This document shows positions 8,404-15,283 of a stretch of 43,119 nucleotides of DNA, piece by piece. The position numbers were made by a program, and so were the translations under genes. The first letter of the stretch is position 1. Each line of letters begins with the position of its first letter. Origin of the DNA: Bacteroidaceae bacterium (GTDB lineage: Bacteria > Bacteroidota > Bacteroidia > Bacteroidales > Bacteroidaceae). The notes under the pieces were generated by a model, which was not told where the DNA came from, did not search any database, and saw nothing but the letters and a program-made list of their open reading frames with translations. The stretch lies in NCBI GenBank assembly GCA_017542145.1, contig JAFXXQ010000018.1, forward strand, positions 1 through 43,119, written 5' to 3'.

Positions 8404-8660
8404 TGTTTTTTACGCACTTCGGACGCTGAAAATGGGGGCGAGGAAAATATAAGTATAAGAAAATGAATAAGATAAAGAATTGTTATATATATATTATCCT
8501 ATAATTTTATCTCTATTTTCATCTATTTCTACTCGTTTTTCATCATTTTTTAGTAAAAACTGCTACTCTTACCCATAAAACCGCTTCCAAACCGCCCCGC
8601 ATGAACATCTCAAATCGCCCGATGGGGTCGCCGTTCCCGCAGAAAGCGTGCGCAAAATGG

Positions 8661-8684
8661 CTGTCTAATTGTCACAATTGTCAC
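8661..8684 (-). repeat. Inner inverted-repeat arm, right
   Basis: CTGTCTAATTGTCAC and following bases pair with 8379-8403 across about 257 bases that include the most AT-rich part of the region. Confidence 0.85.
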
Positions 8685-8745
8685 GAAAAGGGTCGAGAAG
8701 TGCGTTTGAATGGGACTTGACGAAAAAGAATGCGTAAATCGGTTT

Positions 8746-8892
8746 CTTTCTAACGCTGTGTGGCCATCGTTTAACGCTGGGAGATTAGCGTTTGATTCTG
8801 GCAGCGCAGCGTTTGATTCTGGCAGCACAGCGTTTGATTCTGGCGGCGCAGCGTTTGATTCTGGCGGCGCAGCGTTTGACGCTGGGTCAATT
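8746..8892 (+). repeat. 21-bp tandem array, 7 units, core GCGTTTGATTCTGG
   Basis: Units start at 8746, 8767, 8788, 8809, 8830, 8851 and 8872, each exactly 21 bases. The first two and the last are divergent (cores TAACGCTG and GCGTTTGACGCTGG); the middle four share GCGTTTGATTCTGGC and vary in the last bases. Twenty-one bases equals two helical turns, so the cores would face the same side of DNA. The same core and period recur at 25477-25539. Confidence 0.9.
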
Positions 8893-8923
8893 GCACTTGA
8901 GGGTACACACCTCAAAATGATAA

Positions 8924-8999
8924 TATAATTTCCTTTTGCTTTCGCTTAATCGCATTTTTGTCATTATCTATAATCCCTCTTCGGGGGCTTTTAGATAGG
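8924..8999 (-). repeat. Outer inverted-repeat arm, right
   Basis: Reverse-complement partner of 8152-8227. It contains the hairpin CCC-TCTTC-GGGGG and ends CTTTTAGATAGG. Confidence 0.85.
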
Positions 9000-9045
9000 G
9001 GTCACCTCGGAAAAATCGAATAAAATTTGACTATCGTCTAAATTT

Positions 9046-9094
9046 GTCGCGACTCAACAAAGAAAACATAAGCTTTTTTTGTTTTCGCTGCTCC
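9046..9094 (-). repeat. Dispersed repeat GTCGCGACTC...CGCTGCTCC, copy B
   Basis: Direct copy of 8086-8133 with substitutions in the middle (GTCGCGACTCAACAAAG to TTTTCGCTGCTCC). It lies just upstream of the YfhO promoter. Confidence 0.7.
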
Positions 9095-9098
9095 AAAA

Positions 9099-9130
9099 TT
9101 TGGTTTTTTTCTCGGCTCACCCTATCTTTG
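9099..9130 (+). promoter_or_regulatory. Promoter of the YfhO-family gene
   Basis: TTTG (9099-9102) and TATCTTTG (9123-9130) with a 20-base spacer. The CDS starts 30 bases downstream. Confidence 0.8.
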
Positions 9131-9160
9131 CAAACCAATAACCCCAAAAACGACATTGCT

Positions 9161-11647
9161 ATGAAGTTTCTGAACCGATTCGGCGCCTACATCGCGGCCC
9201 TTGTCATTTTCGCAGCCATCGCCTGCATCTATTGTTCCCCCTCGCTGGACGGGAAGGTCGTCAATGCAGGCGACACCAGCCACTACAAGGGGGCCGTGCA
9301 GGAGGTGAAGAAGTACCACGACGAGACGGGCGACTACAGCTTCTGGACGGGCAGCATGTTCAGCGGCATGCCCAACTACCAGATTGGCGGCGGACACTAC
9401 AAGTCGTCCACCCTGCTTGCTCCCCTGAAGAAAATCGCCCTCGCCGGACACAGACAGGGCGCCACGCCAGCCATCCTCATCGTCTATTTCATCAGTTTCT
9501 TCATCCTGCTCAGGGCGTTCAAGGTGAATCCCTGGCTCAGCATCGTGGGGGCGTTGGCCATCGGCTTCTCTTCTTATTTCCTTATCATTATTCCAGCAGG
9601 CCATATCACCAAGACGTCCACCATCGCTTTGATGGCTATTGCGATAGGCGGCTTTCACTTGATTTATCAGAAGCGCTATGGGCTGGGTGCCCTGCTGACA
9701 GCCTTCCCTGTCGCCATTGCCTTTGTCAACCATCCGCAGATGGGCTACTACATCTGCATGCTCATCGGCATCCTGTTCTGTGCCGAGCTGTACATCCACA
9801 TCAAAGAGCGGCGGATGAAGGACTTTGGCTTCGCCACGCTCATCTTCGCCTTTGCCATGTTGATAGGTTTCGGCGCCCAGAGCGCCAACGTGTTTGCCAA
9901 CAAGGAGTATGCCGAGCAGACCATGCGCGGCGGACACTCTGACCTCGAGAAGGCCGACGATGTCACGAACAAGACACGCGGCCTCGACCTCGACTACGCT
10001 ACGCAATGGAGCTACGGCATCGACGAGAGCCTCTCGTTCCTTGTGCCTGGCATCAAGGGCGGCGCATCGGGCTATAATGTGGGCAAGGATTCGAAGCTTT
10101 ACAAAGAACTTGTCCGTCAGGGCATCGACCGTCGTGCTGCGGCCCAGTTCTGCGAGAGCGTACCCCTCTACTGGGGTGAGCAGCCCTTCACGTCAGGCAA
10201 CGTCTATATGGGCGCCATCGTCTGCTTCCTCTTCGTGCTGGGCATCATCCTTGTCAAAGGTTCCTACAAATGGGCGTTGGTCGTCGCAACGGCGTTCTCC
10301 ATCGTGTTAGCGTGGGGCAGCAACTTCATGCCACTGACGGAGTTCTTCTTCAAGCACTTCCCTTTATACAATAAGTTCCGCACCGTCTCGTCCATCCTTA
10401 TTGTGGCCGAAATCACTATGCCCCTGTTGGGTTTCCTCGCCCTGCGCGACATTATGGGTCAACAAGACAACAAGTCAACAAGACAACAAGACAACAAGCG
10501 AGCCGGGCGCAGCGTACTCATTGCCGCCGGCATCACAGGCGGTCTCTGCCTCATCCTTGCCCTCTTCGGCGGAAGCCTGTTCAGTTTCCGCTCCAGCTAC
10601 GATGCCTCGTGGGCGGGCAGTATGCCCGACTTCATCTACAAGGGCATCATCGACGAACGCAAAGCCCTGCTCGCTGCCGACGCCTGGCGCTCGTTGCTCT
10701 TCATCGCTGGTGCTGCTCTCGTCGTGTGGCTCACCACGCAGGGCAAGCTCAAGAGCGGCTGGATGATAGGCATCCTCGGCCTGCTCATCGTCGTCGATAT
10801 GTGGCAGGTGGATAAGCGCTATTTCAACGACAGCAATTTCATTCCGGCTAAACAGGAGAAGGCCTACTTCGCCATGCAGCCCTACGAGAAGGAAATCCTC
10901 GCCGACCCTGATCCCAACTTCCGCGTCATGAACCTCACCACCAGCACGTTCAACGACGCGCGCACCAGCTACTACCTGAAGTCCGTCGGCGGCTACAGCG
11001 CTGCCAAGCTGCGCCGCTATCAGGACCTCATCGACCAGCACATTTCGAAGATGAACTGGCGTGTGCTGAACATGCTCAACACGAAGTACATCATCACCAA
11101 GGGCTCCGACGGTCAGCCGCAGCCCATGCGCAACCCCGATGCCATGGGCAACGCCTGGTTTGTCGATACGCTGATGGTGGTCGATGGTGCCAATGCCGAG
11201 AGCGATGCTCTGAATCGCCTCGACCTCCACACTACGGCCGTCCTTGACAGGGAGTTTGCTGCCTTTGCTCCCCAGCCCATGCTGGCAGCCGACAGCACGC
11301 GCTCTGTGCGCCTGACGAAATACACGCCGCGCTATCTCGATTACGAGAGCACCTCCGCCCAACCTGGCACCATCGTCTTCAGCGAGATCTACTACCCCTA
11401 CGGCTGGCGTGCCACCATTGACGGCCAGCCCGCCGACCACTTCCGCGTCGACTACATGCTGCGTGCGCTCAACGTGCCTGCCGGACGGCACCAGATTCAC
11501 TTTGAGTTTGCCCCTGACAGCGTCCGTCGTGGCGACACCCTCTCGCTCATATGCATCCTCATTCTCTATGCCTTCACGCTTTGTCTCATAGGCCGCGAAG
11601 TCAGCCGATGCGTAAAAAACCGCAAAAAAGTTGCAATTAAAGAATAG
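9161..11647 (+). CDS. YfhO-family multi-pass membrane protein
   Basis: Start ATG at 9161 gives 828 residues; an in-frame ATG at 9044 is upstream of the promoter and is rejected. The protein has an N-terminal membrane anchor (GAYIAALVIFAAIACIY), about a dozen further hydrophobic segments, a soluble region at residues ~560-790, and a final membrane helix (LSLICILILYAFTLCLIG). The region YYPYGWRATIDGQPADHFRV...VPAGRHQIHFEF is the hallmark C-terminal segment of the YfhO family, which is related to GT-C glycosyltransferases and linked to glycosylation of cell-wall polymers or lipids. Its function in Bacteroidetes is not established. One hydrophilic loop (bases 10458-10498, GQQDNKSTRQQDNK) is encoded by a GTCAACAAG repeat, probably inserted. 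Confidence 0.88.
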   Translation: MKFLNRFGAYIAALVIFAAIACIYCSPSLDGKVVNAGDTSHYKGAVQEVKKYHDETGDYSFWTGSMFSGMPNYQIGGGHYKSSTLLAPLKKIALAGHRQGATPAILIVYFISFFILLRAFKVNPWLSIVGALAIGFSSYFLIIIPAGHITKTSTIALMAIAIGGFHLIYQKRYGLGALLTAFPVAIAFVNHPQMGYYICMLIGILFCAELYIHIKERRMKDFGFATLIFAFAMLIGFGAQSANVFANKEYAEQTMRGGHSDLEKADDVTNKTRGLDLDYATQWSYGIDESLSFLVPGIKGGASGYNVGKDSKLYKELVRQGIDRRAAAQFCESVPLYWGEQPFTSGNVYMGAIVCFLFVLGIILVKGSYKWALVVATAFSIVLAWGSNFMPLTEFFFKHFPLYNKFRTVSSILIVAEITMPLLGFLALRDIMGQQDNKSTRQQDNKRAGRSVLIAAGITGGLCLILALFGGSLFSFRSSYDASWAGSMPDFIYKGIIDERKALLAADAWRSLLFIAGAALVVWLTTQGKLKSGWMIGILGLLIVVDMWQVDKRYFNDSNFIPAKQEKAYFAMQPYEKEILADPDPNFRVMNLTTSTFNDARTSYYLKSVGGYSAAKLRRYQDLIDQHISKMNWRVLNMLNTKYIITKGSDGQPQPMRNPDAMGNAWFVDTLMVVDGANAESDALNRLDLHTTAVLDREFAAFAPQPMLAADSTRSVRLTKYTPRYLDYESTSAQPGTIVFSEIYYPYGWRATIDGQPADHFRVDYMLRALNVPAGRHQIHFEFAPDSVRRGDTLSLICILILYAFTLCLIGREVSRCVKNRKKVAIKE
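10458..10498 (+). repeat. GTCAACAAG/ACAACAAG repeat inside the YfhO-family gene
   Basis: Five units of (GT/GA)CAACAAG lie in tandem and code for QQDNKSTRQQDNK. The same GTCAACAAG unit is repeated in the first gene (160-205, 545-555, 692-700). Confidence 0.85.
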
Positions 11648-11661
11648 ATAGCCTACCTTTG
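11631..11661 (+). promoter_or_regulatory. Promoter of the DUF3108-like gene
   Basis: TTG (11631-11633) and TACCTTTG (11654-11661), 20 bases apart. The upstream element lies inside the last codons of the YfhO-family gene. Confidence 0.7.
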
Positions 11662-11700
11662 CCCCGATTTTTCAACTTAAAACTAAAAAAACAACTGCGT

Positions 11701-12357
11701 ATGAAAAAGTATTTTCTGACCTTGAGTGTGCTTTTTGCCACACTTCCCTTATTGGCTCAGGCGCCCTACACCTGCGTCACGAAAGGAGCCGTGCTTGAGT
11801 ATGCCACCTACAACGAAGAAGATAAAGTGGAGAGCTACAGCCGTCAGGTTATCCAGGACGTTACCGACCTGGGCGGCGGCAACTACGATTTCCGCATTTC
11901 CAACAGCACCATCAGCGAGCCCGGCGAGAAGGGCGAGGGCGACAATGCTTTCGTAGCCCTTGGCGAAGTCCGCGAGGGCGCTGCCAAGATTGCCATCTCC
12001 GGCGTCGACGGCTCCATCGACGTCAGCGCCTCCGACCCAGGCATCACCATGCTGCCTAACAAGCTGGCCGTAGGCTATCAGCTCCCCATCGGCGACGTGC
12101 GCGTCTCCATGGAAGGCTTTGCCGTCGTTGCCACCATCACCGACAACGAAGTCATCGACCGCGAGGAGGTCACCGTTCCCGCCGGCAAGTTCAAGTGTTA
12201 CGTCGTCAAGCAAGTCACAGAGATGACCATGATGGGCGTCTCTGCCGTCACTACCACCAAGACGTGGTACAGCCGCGGTGTGGGCGTCGTCAAGAGTGAG
12301 ACCACCATGGGCAACCGCCTCGTCTCGCGCAACGAACTTGTCACCTTCAAGAAGTAA
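11701..12357 (+). CDS. Exported DUF3108/TapB-like protein
   Basis: Start ATG at 11701 gives 218 residues with a signal peptide cleaved near LLAQAPYT (residues ~19-22); an earlier in-frame start at 11659 lies at the promoter and is rejected. The remainder is a compact beta-rich domain. Its C-terminal pattern, VPAGKFKCYVVK...TKTWYSRGVGVVKSET, resembles DUF3108/TapB-type periplasmic proteins, in which a lipocalin-like beta sheet ends with a 'W-Y-x-x-G-V-G' strand. No enzymatic residues are evident. It is followed after 25 bases by another small exported protein, so the two are probably co-transcribed. Confidence 0.8.
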   Translation: MKKYFLTLSVLFATLPLLAQAPYTCVTKGAVLEYATYNEEDKVESYSRQVIQDVTDLGGGNYDFRISNSTISEPGEKGEGDNAFVALGEVREGAAKIAISGVDGSIDVSASDPGITMLPNKLAVGYQLPIGDVRVSMEGFAVVATITDNEVIDREEVTVPAGKFKCYVVKQVTEMTMMGVSAVTTTKTWYSRGVGVVKSETTMGNRLVSRNELVTFKK

Positions 12358-12382
12358 AACCACTAAAAAACTACAGAAGAAT

Positions 12383-12793
12383 ATGAAAAAGCTCATTGCC
12401 TTACTATTTATGTTCACCCTGTGCATGGCTCCTGCTGAGGCTCAGATATTGAAAAGCCTGGGTGAAAAGGCCCTCAAGTCGGCCACCGAAGGTGCCAAGA
12501 ACGCCGTCGGCAAGCAAATCACCAAGCGCGCCGAGAAGAAGGCTGAGAGTGCCGTCAACGATGCCCTCAACAAAGCCTTTGGCGAAGTGAAGGAAGACAC
12601 CCTTGAAGCCGCTGCCGCCCAGAACATGAGCGCCCTTGGCAAAGCTCTCGGCGAAGCCACCGCTGCCTATGGTAATGCTGTCTCAGGTGCCATGTCCGCT
12701 GGTGCTGCCAACGTCACCCTGCGTGACTTCTCCGAGCAGAATGCCGCCCGAAAGGAACACAACAAGACACTTAAGTTCGACAACTGGGACTAA
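12383..12793 (+). CDS. Small exported alanine-rich helical protein
   Basis: Start ATG at 12383 gives 136 residues with a signal peptide ending near PAEAQ (residue ~22). The mature part is strongly helical and rich in Ala, Lys and Glu (for example KALKSATEGAKNAVGKQI), and ends with a short charged tail, KTLKFDNWD. No family is recognised. It follows the DUF3108-like gene after 25 bases and precedes another exported protein by 74 bases, so it belongs to a run of three small envelope proteins. The in-frame extension to 12278 would overlap the upstream gene and is rejected because it would bury the signal peptide. Confidence 0.75.
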   Translation: MKKLIALLFMFTLCMAPAEAQILKSLGEKALKSATEGAKNAVGKQITKRAEKKAESAVNDALNKAFGEVKEDTLEAAAAQNMSALGKALGEATAAYGNAVSGAMSAGAANVTLRDFSEQNAARKEHNKTLKFDNWD

Positions 12794-12867
12794 CCCCCTC
12801 CCAGTTGTCATATCAGGCTCATTCGTCCCAACTGACCCATGGGCCCCATTTCCTTTAATCATTAAAT

Positions 12868-13629
12868 ATGAAAACAATGAAGAAGTTTTTTTCCGCCCTG
12901 CTGGCGATGACCTGCATAGGTCTGATGACCGCCTGTATCCCTGCTGACACCCCTGAGAATGGCGGCGATGACAATGGTGATGGCAAGAACGAAAACGTCA
13001 CCCCCGAGGTAATGAAAGAGAAGGGCTTTGCCCTTAAATACGACTACTTTACCGAATACGGGAAAGACAAAATAGTCGTCTATACCCGCAAAGGCTCCAG
13101 CACCCGCCTTGATGTCTTCTATACCGACGACGACGGCAAACCCATCGAGGACCACAACGTCTATATCGAGACAAAGGGCTCCGACGGCTACTACACCGGC
13201 TATGGCTACTATCCTAACGATGATGACGAGAGCGCCTGGACTGACGAAGATTATCGTGCCCGTCAGACGGCCAACAACGCCTTTGCTATGATTTCTGACA
13301 TGAGTGCGCACTTCCTTGAGCACGGTTACGAGGCAAAGGGTACCACCACCATCTGCGGTCGTAAGTGCAACGTCTATGAGGGTACCTACAGCCGCGGCTC
13401 CTCCATTCTTGCCGTCTATGACGAGCTAGGGCGCGATGGCAAGCACGGCTCATTCGCCACGTGGAATGGCTTTGCCCTACGTGCGAAGTGCGACAAGTGG
13501 GGCTATGACGAAGAAACCGACCAGCGCATCGTTACTGGCGAGTACACCACGTTCGAGTGTACCGCCATCCAGATTGGTGTTTCAGACGAAGCCTTTACCA
13601 AGACTGTCAACGTTACTTGGATCAAGTAA
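12868..13629 (+). CDS. Small lipoprotein of unknown function
   Basis: The 253-residue protein has a lipoprotein signal, MKTMKKFFSALLAMTCIGLMTAC, with the lipidated Cys at residue 23, followed by a Gly/Asp/Asn-rich linker typical of surface-exposed lipoproteins (NGGDDNGDGKNEN). The body is beta-rich with repeated Tyr/Gly motifs (GSDGYYTGYGYYPNDDD) and two cysteines in TTTICGRKCNVYEGTY that could form a disulfide. I do not recognise the family. It ends the run of small exported proteins and is followed by a hairpin terminator. Confidence 0.78.
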   Translation: MKTMKKFFSALLAMTCIGLMTACIPADTPENGGDDNGDGKNENVTPEVMKEKGFALKYDYFTEYGKDKIVVYTRKGSSTRLDVFYTDDDGKPIEDHNVYIETKGSDGYYTGYGYYPNDDDESAWTDEDYRARQTANNAFAMISDMSAHFLEHGYEAKGTTTICGRKCNVYEGTYSRGSSILAVYDELGRDGKHGSFATWNGFALRAKCDKWGYDEETDQRIVTGEYTTFECTAIQIGVSDEAFTKTVNVTWIK

Positions 13630-13660
13630 GGCGAACTGCGCTTTCTTAGACAACAAATAG

Positions 13661-13697
13661 GGGAGAGAGTGCCAATAATGGCGCCCTCTCTCGCTTT
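13661..13697 (+). terminator. Hairpin terminator after the lipoprotein gene
   Basis: GAGAGAG (13663-13669) pairs with CTCTCTC (13686-13692), with GCC/GGC extending the stem. The following tract, GCTTTCTAT, is only moderately T-rich. Confidence 0.6.
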
Positions 13698-13752
13698 CTA
13701 TATAAACGGATGCGACTTCCACGATATAGTTGGTGAATGACCCTGTCATTTA

Positions 13753-13796
13753 GTTAAGCGACGGCGTCATTTATATAAATGACTGGGTCGTTTAAC
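13753..13796. repeat. 44-bp near-perfect palindrome
   Basis: An 18-base perfect palindrome, GTCATTTATATAAATGAC (13766-13783), is flanked at 3 bases on each side by GTTAAGCGAC (13753-13762) and GTCGTTTAAC (13787-13796), which pair with one mismatch. It lies between two terminators in a convergent gap. Confidence 0.9.
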
Positions 13797-13834
13797 GAGA
13801 GCGCAAGTTTTCAATAAGATAAGATTAGAAAAAC

Positions 13835-13870
13835 GCCCGAATGAATGTATCACTCGGGCATTGGTTTTTT
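13835..13870. terminator. Bidirectional terminator between convergent genes
   Basis: GCCCGA (13835-13840) and TCGGGC (13854-13859) form a stem with TTGGTTTTTT on one side and, on the other strand, GTTTTTC. It can therefore serve the plus-strand genes and the minus-strand vWA gene. Confidence 0.75.
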
Positions 13871-13926
13871 GTGCAGTAAGAAGGACAAACTCTTTTACAT
13901 CGGCAGAGGGGATGGGGGAAGACGTG

Positions 13927-15204
13927 TCACTCTGTGTATTGCTCAATCAAGCGGATGATGAGAGAGTTGAGCTGTTCTACCTCATAGGGGCCGACACTGG
14001 CCTTGATGTGGGGGTTGCCCACGCCGCTGTCGTCAGTAAGGAAGACGTAGGTGCCGCCGGTGGCAATAGCAAAGAAACGCAGCATGAACTCGGTGTTCTT
14101 ATCGACGCCGCTTGCCGCTACGGGAATGAGGCGGATGCCCATCTGGGCACAGAGCTGGACGGACTTCTGCAACGACTGAATGACCTTGTCCTCGTGATGT
14201 GCAGGGGCGTCGAGAAGCATAAAGGCCAGGCGCGCGTGGGGAGCGTTCCACGAGAGCTGCTGCAGCATCTGCTCCAGCGCCGTATGGACGGCCTCGGGAT
14301 AGTCGCCGCCGCCGTCGGCCTTCTGTTTGTCCACGAAATCGGCAGTCTTCTTTAGTTTCTCCGTGAAGTCGCTGTGGCGCGTGACGTATTCGTCGCCCTC
14401 GTCGCGATAGAACAGGGCTGCCGTGCGTATCTTCAGCGACGGACGGACAGACGAAGCTTTGTTAATGATATCGACAAGGTCGCTCTTCAGGAAGTTGATT
14501 TCGTCCATCATAGAGCCTGTGGCATCGACGATGAAGGCCACGTCGGCATGCACCTCAGCTGGGGCATCGAGGTAGCCTGGCAGGGCATAGGTGTTGATGG
14601 TCGTCTGCAGGGCGGTGGAGTCCCACGAGCTGATGAGCGGATGGCCATCCATAAGGAATCCGTCGACGGACACGCGGAGTGTCGAGGCGTCGGCCGTCTC
14701 CTTCTGAAAGAGCCCTACCCAGCACTCGGCAAAGCCGTGGTTGTCCGTCACGGCCCTCCACAGCGTAGCCTGCGATTCGCTCGTGCTGCGCAGCAGTTCC
14801 ACCTGTGTGCCCACCATGGGGTAGCCGCCCTCATCGGTGACGCGTACTGCCACGCGGTTGTTCGTATAGAATTGCCAGTAGTCGTTCTTGTCGGCATAGC
14901 CGGTAGAGTCGGTGTCCTGCATCAGTTTCGACCAGAATGACCAATGGGTGAGGTCGCACCATTCACCCGCCGTCACGATACCCGCCTGGGTGTTGCCCGA
15001 TGGGTTGCCTTCATCGCCTGGCATAGCGCCTAACGCGCCGTCGTCTAAACCGCTTTTGTCAAGCGCCGATAGCTCGCCGTAGTAGAAGCCGCCGTCAAGA
15101 GAACTGGGTCCTACGCCTTCTTCGGAGCAGGAAGTCATGTTACAGGTGAGTGCCAGTATCAGCAGGCTGGCGGTAAGGAAAAAGGAACAGTTACTTTTCT
15201 TCAT
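13927..15204 (-). CDS. von Willebrand factor A domain lipoprotein
   Basis: The 425-residue protein has a lipoprotein signal (lipobox MTSC, Cys at about residue 26). An N-terminal region of about 210 residues includes a carboxypeptidase-regulatory-like beta domain (RVTDEGGYPMVGTQVELLRS). A vWA domain follows at residues ~222-410. The MIDAS metal site reads DVAFIVDATGSM, with a later LLDAPAH segment in the position of the conserved Asp. The family binds divalent metal and partner proteins; here it would be displayed at the outer membrane or periplasm. It is separated by 79 bases from the GT2 gene upstream, so it may or may not belong to that operon. Biological partner unknown. Confidence 0.88.
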   Translation of the reverse strand: MKKSNCSFFLTASLLILALTCNMTSCSEEGVGPSSLDGGFYYGELSALDKSGLDDGALGAMPGDEGNPSGNTQAGIVTAGEWCDLTHWSFWSKLMQDTDSTGYADKNDYWQFYTNNRVAVRVTDEGGYPMVGTQVELLRSTSESQATLWRAVTDNHGFAECWVGLFQKETADASTLRVSVDGFLMDGHPLISSWDSTALQTTINTYALPGYLDAPAEVHADVAFIVDATGSMMDEINFLKSDLVDIINKASSVRPSLKIRTAALFYRDEGDEYVTRHSDFTEKLKKTADFVDKQKADGGGDYPEAVHTALEQMLQQLSWNAPHARLAFMLLDAPAHHEDKVIQSLQKSVQLCAQMGIRLIPVAASGVDKNTEFMLRFFAIATGGTYVFLTDDSGVGNPHIKASVGPYEVEQLNSLIIRLIEQYTE

Positions 15205-15283
15205 TGTTTGAATGCATTTATGGGGTTGTCTCTATCCGTAGAACGCGCAAAAGCGGGAAATACTGCGTAGGGAACAGAAGGAT

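Larger units (their letters stand above)
8007..9160. other. 1.15-kb gene-free, repeat-rich divergent intergenic region
   Basis: This region lies between the divergent GT4 and YfhO genes. It holds outer inverted arms (8152-8227 and 8924-8999), inner inverted arms (8379-8403 and 8661-8684), an AT-rich core (about 8450-8560), an orphan promoter (8303-8333) and a 21-bp-period array (8746-8892). It also has two direct copies of a GTCGCGACTC repeat (8086-8133 and 9046-9094) just outside the outer arms. Reading frames exist across the 21-bp array on both strands, but only because 21 is a multiple of three; none resembles a known protein. Confidence 0.8.

Noticed and set aside
8746..8892. CRISPR array
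   Set aside because: Units are contiguous with only about 7 variable bases, far shorter than spacers, and no cas genes are present.
8610..8928. Overlapping small open frames on both strands across the 21-bp array, reading as heptad repeats
   Set aside because: Any 21-bp array without stops is open in several frames. Both strands are open, and there is no supporting context. A protein is not excluded, but not supported.
9044..9160. Longer N-terminus for the YfhO-family protein
   Set aside because: The extra codons lie over the promoter boxes (9099-9130) and would precede a clear membrane-anchor start at 9161.
8007..9160. Invertible (phase-variable) promoter region
   Set aside because: Inverted arms are present, but the arms are imperfect, no invertase gene is in the window, and both flanking promoters lie outside the arms.
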